From Bacillota bacterium (lineage in GTDB: Bacteria; Bacillota; Clostridia; Lachnospirales; Lachnospiraceae), in assembly GCA_023392615.1 (NCBI GenBank), contig JAEVYT010000021.1:186001-250000 (forward strand): a stretch of DNA of 64,000 nt, in the 5' to 3' direction. Of this stretch, positions 1-9,010 are shown in pieces. Below the pieces are notes generated by a model. The model had not been told where the DNA came from. It was given only the letters and a program-made list of their open reading frames with translations, and did no database searches. The translations under genes and the position numbers were made by a program. Position 1 is the stretch's first letter. Every line of letters begins with the position of its first letter.

Positions 1-15
1 AGGTAGGGAACACAA

Positions 16-1215
16 ATGAATATCGGATTATTTTCAGAAACATATTATCCCGAAATAAATGGAGTGGCAACTTCCGTCTACACACTTAAGAACGAACTTG
101 AGCATAGAGGTCATAATGTCTATGTTTTTACAACCACAACACCGGGAGCACCGGAGCACGAGCATAATGTATTTCGCGTTCCCAGTATTCCGTTTATCTT
201 TATCTCAGAACGCAGAGTTGGGCTTTTTTATCAGCCGAAAATCGCTCATATCATAAAAAAACTTAATTTAGATATTATTCATACACATACAGAATTTTGT
301 TTGGGTATTTTTGGACGTATTATGGCAAAAGAATTAAGATTACCAATCGTTCATACGTATCATACAATTTATGAAGATTATACGCATTATTTGACTCGTT
401 TTAAAGCACTCGATCGAAGAGCAAAGGCTTTCGCCAGAGTTTATTCTAAAGTAGCATGTAATACGGCAGAGCAAGTAATTGTTCCAACGGAAAAAACAAA
501 AGAATTATTGATGACTTACAGTGTTCATAAAGATATATCGGTAGTACCAACAGGGATTGATTTAAGTAAGTTTGATAAAGCAAATTATTCCACTGAAGAC
601 ATCCTTGCATTAAAAAAGAAATATAATATCAATCCTACTGATAAGCTTCTGATTTATATCGGAAGAGTATCTCAGGAGAAAAATATAGAAGAAATTATCA
701 CGATGTTACCAGATTATTTCAATACAAGGGAGAATGTTAAGTTTGTTATTGTAGGAAGCGGACCAGCACTGGAGAAACTTCAGAATTTGGTAAAACAGCT
801 TGGAATCGACCATAAACTTATCTTTACCGGATCGCAGCCGTGGGATACAATTGGATTGTTTTATCGACTTGGAGATGTATTTGTCAGTGCATCACAGAGC
901 GAAACACAGGGACTAACATATATTGAGGCGATGGCCTCGGCACTTCCGGTAGTAGCCAAGGAGGATAAGTGCTTAGAGGATATCTTGGAACAGGGATTTA
1001 ACGGATATACCTTTACGAATCGAGACGGCTTTTATTACGGGCTAGATCAAGTATTATTTAATGAGGATATACCATATGGAGATAATGCAGCATTAAAGGT
1101 CAAAATGTATTCAACGGAGGAATTCGCTTCTCAAGTAGAACTTGTCTATGAAAATGTGACTTCTAGAGATAAAGTATGTAGAAAACGTATGGTGTATGAA
1201 AATAAGAGGATTTAG
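16..1215 (+). CDS. GT4-family glycosyltransferase (glycolipid type)
   Basis: A 399-residue GT-B retaining glycosyltransferase. The N-terminal acceptor domain opens with GLFSETYYPEINGVATSV, typical of enzymes that glucosylate diacylglycerol or a related lipid. The C-terminal Glycos_transf_1 domain holds the donor-binding stretch IYIGRVSQEKN (about residues 213-223) and the E-x7-E pair at E296/E304. The length is normal for the family. The start is supported by AGGTAGGG at the very left edge. Role by family: transfer of a sugar from a nucleotide sugar to a membrane lipid on the cytoplasmic face; the exact substrate is inferred. A strong hairpin follows the stop, so it is probably the last gene of its transcript. 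Confidence 0.85.
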   Translation: MNIGLFSETYYPEINGVATSVYTLKNELEHRGHNVYVFTTTTPGAPEHEHNVFRVPSIPFIFISERRVGLFYQPKIAHIIKKLNLDIIHTHTEFCLGIFGRIMAKELRLPIVHTYHTIYEDYTHYLTRFKALDRRAKAFARVYSKVACNTAEQVIVPTEKTKELLMTYSVHKDISVVPTGIDLSKFDKANYSTEDILALKKKYNINPTDKLLIYIGRVSQEKNIEEIITMLPDYFNTRENVKFVIVGSGPALEKLQNLVKQLGIDHKLIFTGSQPWDTIGLFYRLGDVFVSASQSETQGLTYIEAMASALPVVAKEDKCLEDILEQGFNGYTFTNRDGFYYGLDQVLFNEDIPYGDNAALKVKMYSTEEFASQVELVYENVTSRDKVCRKRMVYENKRI

Positions 1216-1228
1216 TAGTGTTGACAAC

Positions 1229-1270
1229 CGGTACATCAAATCACAAATACGTGATTTGATGTACCGTTAT
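1229..1270 (+). terminator. Hairpin terminator after the glycosyltransferase gene
   Basis: A perfect 16-bp stem (1229-1244 with 1251-1266) with a 6-nt loop begins 14 nt after the glycosyltransferase stop. The T-tract after it is short and interrupted, so the hairpin is certain but its efficiency as an intrinsic terminator is inferred. Confidence 0.65.
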
Positions 1271-1317
1271 TCATATAATGAAATCAAGTTGGTCATTAGA
1301 TTTTATAAAAATATTAT

Positions 1318-1346
1318 TTTACAGAATTATATTTATCATATAAAAT
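1318..1346 (+). promoter_or_regulatory. Promoter for the bacteriohemerythrin gene
   Basis: TTTACA (1318-1323), a 17-nt spacer and TAAAAT (1341-1346) form a good SigA-type promoter. The predicted leader of roughly 65 nt contains a perfect 8-bp hairpin, AGGTATTC (1363-1370) with GAATACCT (1379-1386), upstream of the AAAGGAG ribosome binding site. What the leader hairpin does is not evident. Confidence 0.55.
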
Positions 1347-1419
1347 GAGGCTTAGAAGTAGGAGGTATTCTTAGGTTGGAATACCTATACTAATACAATA
1401 AGATGAAAGGAGTAAAGAG

Positions 1420-1812
1420 ATGTATAATTTTAAGGACGAGTATCGCATCGGAGTGGAACAGCTTGATTTGGAACATGAAAAGCTATTTGAAATTGCTGAC
1501 AAAGCATACACTGTGCTCATGGATGAATATGTACATGATAAGTATGATTATATTGTGGAAATATTGAATGAGCTAAGAGATTATTCCGTAACCCATTTTC
1601 AACATGAGGAGGAATATATGGCTAGCATCAATTATCGTAAGCTGCTAAGCCAGAAAGTAGAGCATCAGGATTTTATTGACAAAGTATCTGCCTATGACTT
1701 TAGCCAGATAGATGAAAATCAGAAGGATGCCATATTAGAAATTCTTGAATTCCTGAATGAGTGGTTAATAGATCACATCCTAAAAAGTGATAAGTTAATT
1801 GGTCAGGAATAA
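1420..1812 (+). CDS. Bacteriohemerythrin
   Basis: A 130-residue single-domain hemerythrin: a four-helix bundle that normally carries a non-heme di-iron site for O2 binding, storage or sensing, relevant to oxygen stress in an anaerobe. Visible ligands are H19 (LEHEKLF), H59 and E63 (HFQHEEEYM), H82 (KVEHQDF), H119 and D124 (DHILKSD). The first His of the usual H-x3-H pair is Gln78 here, so one iron ligand seems replaced; iron binding may be altered. The gene is preceded by AAAGGAG and its own promoter, and is monocistronic because the next gene is convergent. Confidence 0.85.
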   Translation: MYNFKDEYRIGVEQLDLEHEKLFEIADKAYTVLMDEYVHDKYDYIVEILNELRDYSVTHFQHEEEYMASINYRKLLSQKVEHQDFIDKVSAYDFSQIDENQKDAILEILEFLNEWLIDHILKSDKLIGQE

Positions 1813-1920
1813 TAGATGGATATAATAAAGCATAAATAAATACCGCACTAATTTTTGACTGGAATAAGTATTGGATTATCTTAACAAGTAAATAACTCGT
1901 TATAATAATTTGTTATATTC

Positions 1921-1955
1921 CAATCGTAAAATTAAATGCGGTATTTTTACGATTG
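1921..1955. terminator. Bidirectional hairpin between convergent genes
   Basis: An 11-bp perfect inverted repeat, CAATCGTAAAA (1921-1931) and TTTTACGATTG (1945-1955), with a 13-nt loop, lies between the convergent hemerythrin and hydrogenase-like genes. The A/T flanks give U-tracts in both directions. It is low in GC, so its strength is uncertain. Confidence 0.5.
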
Positions 1956-1978
1956 TTGATTGTAGTAAGGTATTACAA

Positions 1979-3238
1979 TTATTTGTTGGTGGAGGTCTCC
2001 CCAAAATCACGTGTGAAGATATCGCTTTTCTCCAATAATTGCTCTATTGTATTAAAGCCTAATCGGTGTAGAAGTTCTATGACATAAGGATTGTCTATCG
2101 GGGTAGGATAAGGAGCTGCATTGCCATATTCTTTAACATGTATGGCTCCCTCTTCATGAGGGATAAGTACTCTGGGGCCTCCGACACATCCACCTACGCA
2201 ACCCATTCCTTCAAAGAAGTTAGCAGAAGTATTACCCGATAATAAATCATTGATCATCGCTTTACAAGCCGGTACTCCGTCTGCCTGTTGTGTGTGAATA
2301 CTTATCTTTCGATTCGGATTGATACGCTCTAGGGTTTGTCTTACTGCTTCGCTGACACCTCCGGTATGAGCATAGATTCTACCGGCTCTGGAGGAATGAT
2401 CTTTTTCGCTTTCCTCCATTGTAGAAGGATCGATTTCCATCACATCAAAGATATCCTGAACCTCTTGGAAAGTAAGTACATAATCAACCGCGTCCGCTAT
2501 ATCATTTTCTCTGGCTTCCGCTTTTTTAGCAAGACATGGTCCGATAAATATTGTTAATGCATCAGGATGTAATACTTTTACTGCACGACCGGAAGCAATC
2601 ATAGGTGAAACTGAAGGTGGAACATGGGGCATTAGATCTTTATAGATTTTACGAAGCATAGCAATCCACATGGGGCAGCAGCAACTGGTTAGCTGGTAAT
2701 CCTTTTCGTTCTGAATGTTTTTATCAAATTCCAGTGCTTCTTTTAGTGTAAGAATATCTGCAAAGAGAGCAACTTCTATCATTCCATCAAAACCAACTTG
2801 TTTAAGTGCATTTCTTAACTTACCTGGCGTTACATCACCACTGAATTGTCCTAAATATGCAGGGGCTATGAGAGCATACACCAATCCCTCATGGGAGCGG
2901 ATTGCTTGAAGAGCCGGGATAACATCTTTGCTGGTTTTAAGATTTTTCGCTCTGCATTCCTGTACACAAAAGTTGCAGCCGATACAATTTTCCTCATCAA
3001 TTGTCATCTGACCGGATTCGCCGGGGTGGATGGCATGAAAAGGACAGACTTTGATACAATTACACTCATCATCACACAGACAGTTTCCGGTTTTCCACAC
3101 TAAAGGGTGTTTTTCCGGGTGTAGGAGACAATCAAGATGATGGGTATCATAAAGCTCCAGCTTTTCCAAAAAGTTTGTATCTTTTTCCTTTAAAGTTCGT
3201 ACCAATACTTCATAATATAACTCTTCAAATGTTTTCAT
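1979..3238 (-). CDS. [FeFe]-hydrogenase-like iron-sulfur protein, H-cluster domain
   Basis: 419 residues. The N-terminal third has a ferredoxin-like region with two Cys clusters (CLCDDECNCIKVCP near residue 53, CIGCNFCVQEC near residue 86). The C-terminal two thirds is the Fe-only hydrogenase large-subunit domain with all three H-cluster signatures: TSCCCPMW (L1), GPCLAKKAEA (L2) and GMGCVGGCVGGP (L3). L1 differs from the classical TSCCPGW form and fits the less-studied group B-type enzymes. No dedicated subunits are nearby, so it is probably monomeric and cytoplasmic, moving electrons between ferredoxin and H+/H2 or acting as a sensor; this is inference. GAAAGGA precedes the start. Confidence 0.8.
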   Translation of the reverse strand: MKTFEELYYEVLVRTLKEKDTNFLEKLELYDTHHLDCLLHPEKHPLVWKTGNCLCDDECNCIKVCPFHAIHPGESGQMTIDEENCIGCNFCVQECRAKNLKTSKDVIPALQAIRSHEGLVYALIAPAYLGQFSGDVTPGKLRNALKQVGFDGMIEVALFADILTLKEALEFDKNIQNEKDYQLTSCCCPMWIAMLRKIYKDLMPHVPPSVSPMIASGRAVKVLHPDALTIFIGPCLAKKAEARENDIADAVDYVLTFQEVQDIFDVMEIDPSTMEESEKDHSSRAGRIYAHTGGVSEAVRQTLERINPNRKISIHTQQADGVPACKAMINDLLSGNTSANFFEGMGCVGGCVGGPRVLIPHEEGAIHVKEYGNAAPYPTPIDNPYVIELLHRLGFNTIEQLLEKSDIFTRDFGETSTNK

Positions 3239-3690
3239 AAGCTTTTCGTAGTCCTTTCAAATATCTCTTTCGGTATTATATGTTTTTCTGCCCTTAACAA
3301 TCCATTTGACCATCATCAAATTAATTATTAGGGAAGTGAGTAGAATATAATTTTAGTTGATTTGTATGTTTTTAAGAAGATATTGATTAAATCGAATAAT
3401 ATCATGTGCAGAATAACTTTTTATAAGTTAGCATTATTTTTCTACTCATTTTCACCTAGATAGTTAAAAAGAGATAACCTCCTTTTATGGAATTTATTAC
3501 ATATTCCTTCATTTGCTCTGATTATTACATGAAAATTAATAGGTTTCAAGTATTTTATGCTTTTATTAGGCTTTACTAGGTTTTGAATTTGTTTTATAAT
3601 ATTAAACGTATATACGGTAATATTAGGGAAATATGTATATTTTAGTGTGACAGGGAAAGTCTATTATAAAATAAGAGATGGAGAAAAGAG
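3239..3690. promoter_or_regulatory. 452-nt divergent intergenic region with a rightward promoter
   Basis: This AT-rich region separates the leftward hydrogenase-like gene from the rightward VanZ-like gene and must hold promoters for both. For the rightward gene I see TTTACT (3572-3577), a 17-nt spacer and TATAAT (3595-3600), about 90 nt before the TTG start. No convincing leftward promoter, riboswitch or small ORF was recognised. Confidence 0.45.
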
Positions 3691-4176
3691 TTGACTAGTA
3701 AGAAAAAAAAATCATTTATAAGAGCCGGGTGGCTTTTATTTTATTTATATATTATATTATTATCCTATTTTTTGTTTTTTAGTGAACGTTATGGACGTGA
3801 GATTGTGATGAAGGATTATCATTACAATTTACAGTTGTTTAAAGAAATTCATCGTTTTATTCAATATAGACAGCAATTGGGTATGGAGAGCTTTGTCGTA
3901 AATATATTAGGAAATGTTCTTGCATTTGCACCATTTGGATTTTTGCTACCTGTTTTAAGCAAAAAGTATCAAAAGTTTTTCTTTACTGTGTTTCTATGTT
4001 TGCTTTTTAGCGTATGTGTAGAGACAACTCAGTTGGTACTTAAGGTCGGGATATTCGATGTGGATGATATATTGATGAATACCGTCGGAGGTATGGTGGG
4101 TTATATTACCTATGCGATTTTGCATGGTATGGTTAAGCTTTTTCAACCAAAGCAAAAGAAGAAAGGGAGGAAGTAG
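3691..4176 (+). CDS. VanZ-family membrane protein
   Basis: 161 residues, TTG start behind a GGAG motif. About four membrane segments (residues about 12-29, 69-87, 93-110 and 128-147) and the family motifs are visible: NILGNVLAFAPFGFLLP and the polar segment ETTQL...GIFDVDDILMNTVGG. VanZ proteins are widespread in Firmicutes; VanZ itself gives low-level teicoplanin resistance, but most chromosomal copies have no known role. It sits 2 nt upstream of a second small membrane protein, so the two are probably co-transcribed. Confidence 0.75.
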   Translation: MTSKKKKSFIRAGWLLFYLYIILLSYFLFFSERYGREIVMKDYHYNLQLFKEIHRFIQYRQQLGMESFVVNILGNVLAFAPFGFLLPVLSKKYQKFFFTVFLCLLFSVCVETTQLVLKVGIFDVDDILMNTVGGMVGYITYAILHGMVKLFQPKQKKKGRK

Positions 4177-4178
4177 GA

Positions 4179-4502
4179 ATGTTATTTCGTCGTAATAAAG
4201 AAATGATTCATTTTTCAGGAAGAAGACAAACTAAGATGGGGATACTTTCTACTGTTATAGGGGTTATAGATGTTCTTGGGTTTTTGATCATCAGTATCAT
4301 ATCTGGGTTTGCAGGGGGAAAAGGTGGTTTTATAATAGGAATTACAGGAATAATATTATTAGTGCTATCAGTGACCGGGTTTGTGGTTTCCTATAAATCC
4401 TTCAAGAAAAAGGATATTTTTTATGGGTTTCCAATCGCTGGAGCAGTAATTAACGGATTAATGATTATAATATTATTTGCATTATATTTATTGGGTCTTT
4501 AA
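4179..4502 (+). CDS. Small membrane protein, DUF6142-like
   Basis: 107 residues with three predicted membrane helices (about 20-42, 48-70 and 84-106) after a basic N terminus containing FSGRRQTKMG. It resembles the DUF6142 family from Clostridia, recalled from family appearance only. It follows the VanZ-like gene by 2 nt and has GAGG upstream within that gene's end. Function unknown. Confidence 0.6.
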   Translation: MLFRRNKEMIHFSGRRQTKMGILSTVIGVIDVLGFLIISIISGFAGGKGGFIIGITGIILLVLSVTGFVVSYKSFKKKDIFYGFPIAGAVINGLMIIILFALYLLGL

Positions 4503-4581
4503 TTAATCAGAGAATAAGAAAAATAATTAGTTACGGGCTATTTGGTAACTTATAATAAACGGAATAAAATCGGAGGTTTCT

Positions 4582-6657
4582 ATGAAGCAGCAGGAATTAT
4601 TTACAGAAAAGAATGAAGAAATCAGAGAACGTTATGAACTTGCTATGGAACGAATTGCAATGATAGAGAAGGAGCAGAGTGTAAAGGATTGCTACAGACC
4701 TTATTTTAGCGGATTAGCTGCACTCATGATGAAGGTGAAGGAGATTGTATCTCTTGTTGAAAAGGATGAACTATGCAAGTTGTCGTTGTCTGAACTGGAG
4801 CAGTTAAATCTTAATCTATATAAAGGTGTAGCAGATAATAATTATGCTACCAGTTATACCAATCCAACCTATACCACTGGTATATTTGGTGAAAAGTATG
4901 GAAGGTTACTAGCCTTTTTGGCAACAGAGTTGAGGGGAACCATCACCTACGCTTATGAAAACCGATTATATGAGTTGACAATTTATCTGGAGTTATTAAT
5001 TGAGATATACAATTATTTTGAGGAAGAAGATGATTATACTCACAAAGATGTAAAGCGAGCAATTTATGACTTTATGTTTGACTATTGTGATGTGTTGGTG
5101 GAATCGAACCTTCTTGAGCTTTTGGACTCGAATATGTCATTTGCAAAAGATATTATTATGGAATCAGATTTGAATGATATTCGATATTTATATCTGTTCG
5201 GTGAATATATTACAGAGAATGAGATAAAGACGGCAGAGTTTATGAATACGCTGCCACAAGAACGGATTGAGGCGATGGCTCGTACCTACACAGAAGGTTA
5301 TCGATTAGGATTTCTCGCGAATAAGCTTGATTTGTCCAAGAAGAAAACTGTTAATATCAGATACCAACTAGGTTTTGAACGGATGGTACGTTCAGCTGTT
5401 GAGTATTTTAGAGAGATGGGATTGGAGGCAACCATACAGAGAGCCACTAGTTGTGCTGCATTAAAACGTCAGCATTTAAAGATTGGATATCACGCTACCA
5501 GCCCAAATCGACAATATGATTATGATCATCGCTATGATATCGGATTATTTCTTGATAAAGCCTATAAAGAGAGAAAGCTAGAATGTAATAAAAATTCTCT
5601 GGAAAAATATAAGGATATTGCAGGAGCTTATGCCGGTCCTGCTGTTATTGAAGTTTTTGGAGAAGAATTATTTGCTCCGGAAGAGAATCCACAGGCTGTG
5701 AAGCTGGATGATCGACAGCAGAAATTATATGTTGATTATTATCGTGAAGATTCGATGATCAAGCAGAGGTATTTAAAGCTAGAAGAAACATCATTTACAA
5801 TCATCTCCTACCCGGTACCGCAGATTGGAGAAGACTTTGAAGATATCTTTAAAGAAACAGTCAAAGTCAATACATTAGAGAGTGAATTGTATGGCACTAT
5901 TCAACAGAATATCATAGATGCCCTCGACCAAGGTGACAGCGTAAGAGTTCTAGGTGCAGGGAAGAACCACACCGATATGACAGTAAATTTATATGAATTG
6001 AAAGACCCTGAGAAGGAAACCATCTTTGAGAATTGTGTAGCGGATGTAAATATTCCTGTAGGAGAAGTCTTTACCTCCCCAGTATTGAAAGGGACAAACG
6101 GAACGCTTCATGTTCCAAAGATTTATCTGAATGATTTGGAATACCGAGAGCTTGAACTTGTATTTGAAGATGGTAGAATCGTGGATTATAATTGTGCAAA
6201 TTACGAGGAGGATGAGAAGAATAAGAATTATCTGAAAGAGAACCTCTTGTTTAACCAGGAGAATCTTCCACTCGGTGAATTTGCAATCGGAACGAATACA
6301 ACGGCTTATATGATGGCAAAGAAATTTGATATTGCTTCAAGATTACCTATACTGATAGCAGAGAAAACCGGCCCTCATTTTGCGATCGGTGATACATGTT
6401 ACAAATTCAGTGAGGATACGAAGACTTATAATTCAAATGGCAAAGAAATAGTCGCAAGGGATAACGACGTATCCATTCTACGTAAGACAGAACCGGAAAA
6501 GGCTTATTTTAACTGTCATACCGATATCACACTACCCTATGATGAGTTGAAAGAAATAAGTGTGATAAAGAAGGATGGCACTGTCATACCGATTATTAAG
6601 GATGCAAGATTTGTTCTGGAAGGCACTCAGGAATTGAACGTTGCATTTGATGCTTAA
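4582..6657 (+). CDS. M29-family aminopeptidase with an N-terminal helical extension
   Basis: 691 residues behind CGGAGG. The C-terminal half (from about residue 320) is a thermophilic-metallopeptidase (M29, AmpS/aminopeptidase T) domain. Candidate metal ligands are visible as Glu in PVGEVFTSP, Glu in LGEFAIGTN, His in TGPHFAIGDTCY, and His and Asp in CHTDITLPYDE. The first 300 residues are helical and poorly characterised; classical M29 enzymes are only about 400 residues, so this is an extended form found in Clostridia. It should be a cytoplasmic metal-dependent exopeptidase for peptide turnover. The following ABC genes need not be related. Confidence 0.75.
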   Translation: MKQQELFTEKNEEIRERYELAMERIAMIEKEQSVKDCYRPYFSGLAALMMKVKEIVSLVEKDELCKLSLSELEQLNLNLYKGVADNNYATSYTNPTYTTGIFGEKYGRLLAFLATELRGTITYAYENRLYELTIYLELLIEIYNYFEEEDDYTHKDVKRAIYDFMFDYCDVLVESNLLELLDSNMSFAKDIIMESDLNDIRYLYLFGEYITENEIKTAEFMNTLPQERIEAMARTYTEGYRLGFLANKLDLSKKKTVNIRYQLGFERMVRSAVEYFREMGLEATIQRATSCAALKRQHLKIGYHATSPNRQYDYDHRYDIGLFLDKAYKERKLECNKNSLEKYKDIAGAYAGPAVIEVFGEELFAPEENPQAVKLDDRQQKLYVDYYREDSMIKQRYLKLEETSFTIISYPVPQIGEDFEDIFKETVKVNTLESELYGTIQQNIIDALDQGDSVRVLGAGKNHTDMTVNLYELKDPEKETIFENCVADVNIPVGEVFTSPVLKGTNGTLHVPKIYLNDLEYRELELVFEDGRIVDYNCANYEEDEKNKNYLKENLLFNQENLPLGEFAIGTNTTAYMMAKKFDIASRLPILIAEKTGPHFAIGDTCYKFSEDTKTYNSNGKEIVARDNDVSILRKTEPEKAYFNCHTDITLPYDELKEISVIKKDGTVIPIIKDARFVLEGTQELNVAFDA

Positions 6658-6721
6658 CATTACCTGGGGTGTGAAAAAGTAAGTAGTATATTAATTAAAA
6701 AATTATAGATTGGAGGGTTAT

Positions 6722-7435
6722 ATGTTAGTAATTAAAAATTTTTCTAAAAGTTATGGCAATAATAAAAAAGCGGTAGATCAATTAAATCTCACTGTGGAAA
6801 GTGGCGATATCTTTGGATTTATCGGACACAACGGAGCCGGTAAGACAACTACGATACGATCTGTAGTAGGTGTGCTTGATTTTGAGGAAGGAGAAATACT
6901 GATAGACGGTGACTCCATCAAATCAAATCCGGTGGCTTGTAAGAAAAAGATGGCATATATCCCTGATAATCCTGATCTATATGATCACTTAACAGGAATT
7001 GCATATTTGAACTTTATCGGTGATATCTTTGAAGTTAATAAGTCAGAAAGGCAATTACTAATTAAAGAATATTCAGATGCATTTGAACTGACTCAAAATC
7101 TAGGGGATTCGATATCCTCTTATTCTCATGGTATGAAGCAAAAGCTTGCTATTATATCTGCTTTGATACATAAACCGAAGCTGATGGTACTAGATGAACC
7201 CTTCGTTGGGCTAGACCCGAAGGCTGCACATACATTAAAGACGATTATGGCTAATATCTGTAAGGAAGGGGGAGCGATCTTTTTCTCCACCCATGTACTT
7301 GAGGTTGCAGAAAAGCTATGCAATAAGATTGCAATCATTAAGGGAGGCAAGTTGGTTTCCTATGGAACGACTGAGGAAGTGAAGGGTAACAGTAGCCTTG
7401 AGGATGTATTCCTGGAATTGATAGAGGTGAAATGA
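6722..7435 (+). CDS. ABC transporter ATP-binding protein
   Basis: 237 residues from the ATG at 6722, chosen because GGAGGG lies at 6712-6717; a longer reading from TTG 6710 would put the ribosome binding site inside the gene. Walker A is GHNGAGKTT, the signature is SYSHGMKQK, Walker B is LMVLDEP, and the His switch is STH. It resembles CcmA/NatA-type subunits of two-component exporters. The stop overlaps the start zone of the permease gene (1-nt gap), so the two proteins almost certainly form one transporter of unknown substrate. Confidence 0.85.
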   Translation: MLVIKNFSKSYGNNKKAVDQLNLTVESGDIFGFIGHNGAGKTTTIRSVVGVLDFEEGEILIDGDSIKSNPVACKKKMAYIPDNPDLYDHLTGIAYLNFIGDIFEVNKSERQLLIKEYSDAFELTQNLGDSISSYSHGMKQKLAIISALIHKPKLMVLDEPFVGLDPKAAHTLKTIMANICKEGGAIFFSTHVLEVAEKLCNKIAIIKGGKLVSYGTTEEVKGNSSLEDVFLELIEVK

Positions 7436-7436
7436 T

Positions 7437-9008
7437 ATGAATAAAATTAATCGATTGGTTCGAGTACAGCTATGGGCGGTACTTAGCGATACACTTTCTA
7501 TCGGTAAAAACCGGAATAAAAAACCAAAGATGCTGATAGCAGGGGTGTTGTTTTTCTATTTTTTGATGAGCTTTGTAGTGTTAGTATATAGCTTTCTAAT
7601 AGGAGCAGGGCTTAAGATGTTTAATAGTCTGGATCTTCTTCCGGCGCTTGTTATGGCAGCGACTTGCTTTGTGGTTTTGTTTACTACAATTTTTAAGGTA
7701 AAGGGTACAATATTTGGCTTTCGTGATTACGACATGGTTATGTCACTTCCGGTTAGCACCGGTGCAATTGCAATCAGCCGATTAATTGTTCTGTATACAC
7801 TAAATATATTATTTGTAATTATTATGATGGTACCAATGATAATTTCTTATGGGTTTCTTGCAAATCCGGGACCACTGTTTTATCTGATGGGAATTATTAC
7901 AATTTTCATTGTTCCTCTTGTGCCAATTATCGTGGCTACACTGATTGGAACCTTGATTGCCTTTATTGCTTCCAAATTTAAACACAGTAACCTGGTTAAC
8001 TTAATTGTTTCCTTAATATTCTTTACCGCAATCATCGCTTCCAGTTTTATGATTAAAGGAGACGGGCAGGAACTACTGAATATCAGTAAGACTTTAACGA
8101 GCCGCATTAATCAGATCTATCCGTTGGCGCCATTTTATGCGAAAGCACTTACACATAGTGATATTTATTCGTTTATTGTATTTGTAGGGGTCTCATTGGG
8201 GGCATTCATGATATACACCTATCTGTTTCATAAGGTATTCAAACGCATCAATACACTGATGTTCACAGGTGGAGTGAAATCGAATTATAAGATGGGAGAA
8301 CTAAAAACCTCATCACCGATTAAATCGCTATATATGAAGGAAATCAAAAGGTACTTTTCATCAACACTCTATGTGCTGAATACAGGGTTTGGTATTGTTC
8401 TGTTAACATTAGGTTCTATAGCAATGATTTTTGTGGATATTAATAAGATTTTTCAGACAGCTGAGACAAGTGGAGCCATAGCGGATTATATTCCGATTTA
8501 TGTTGTATTTTGCATCGTCATGTCCTGTACCACGATGGTGTCAATATCCTTGGAAGGAAAGAGCTTTTGGATATTAAAATCTATGCCTATTTCACCTAAA
8601 ACAGTTTTTCAGTCTAAGTTATTATTGAACTTTACCATCATATCACCTGCATTAATTGATGCATTAATAATAGGGGTAGTTTTCAAGATGGATTTTGTTC
8701 AGTTGCTCAGCATGATCTTTGTAACTGTTGCTTGTGCTTGTTTTATTAGTCTATATGGTATGTTTATCAACCTCCTTTTGCCGAACTTTAATTGGACTGC
8801 CGAGGTTACTGTGATTAAGCAAAGTGCTGCTACCATGATAACTATCTTCTCAGGCATGGGTTATGCTGCAATATTATTTATCTTTATCGCAATAATTCCT
8901 TCTGCTGCGTTAGCCTATTTATCGTATGGACTTTTTACAACGATAGTGGCAGCAGTTTTGTATAAGGTGATTATGAGTTATGGGTGCAAGCGTTACTATA
9001 AGTTATAG
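7437..9008 (+). CDS. ABC-2-like exporter permease
   Basis: 523 residues with roughly twelve hydrophobic segments in two halves separated by a polar region around residues 280-300, as in large ABC-2 permeases of Firmicutes. It starts 1 nt after the stop of the ATPase gene, with AGAGGTGAA as ribosome binding site inside that gene. Its job is to form the membrane pore driven by the preceding ATPase. The substrate is unknown; no immunity or antibiotic gene is next to it. Confidence 0.75.
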   Translation: MNKINRLVRVQLWAVLSDTLSIGKNRNKKPKMLIAGVLFFYFLMSFVVLVYSFLIGAGLKMFNSLDLLPALVMAATCFVVLFTTIFKVKGTIFGFRDYDMVMSLPVSTGAIAISRLIVLYTLNILFVIIMMVPMIISYGFLANPGPLFYLMGIITIFIVPLVPIIVATLIGTLIAFIASKFKHSNLVNLIVSLIFFTAIIASSFMIKGDGQELLNISKTLTSRINQIYPLAPFYAKALTHSDIYSFIVFVGVSLGAFMIYTYLFHKVFKRINTLMFTGGVKSNYKMGELKTSSPIKSLYMKEIKRYFSSTLYVLNTGFGIVLLTLGSIAMIFVDINKIFQTAETSGAIADYIPIYVVFCIVMSCTTMVSISLEGKSFWILKSMPISPKTVFQSKLLLNFTIISPALIDALIIGVVFKMDFVQLLSMIFVTVACACFISLYGMFINLLLPNFNWTAEVTVIKQSAATMITIFSGMGYAAILFIFIAIIPSAALAYLSYGLFTTIVAAVLYKVIMSYGCKRYYKL

Positions 9009-9010
9009 AA

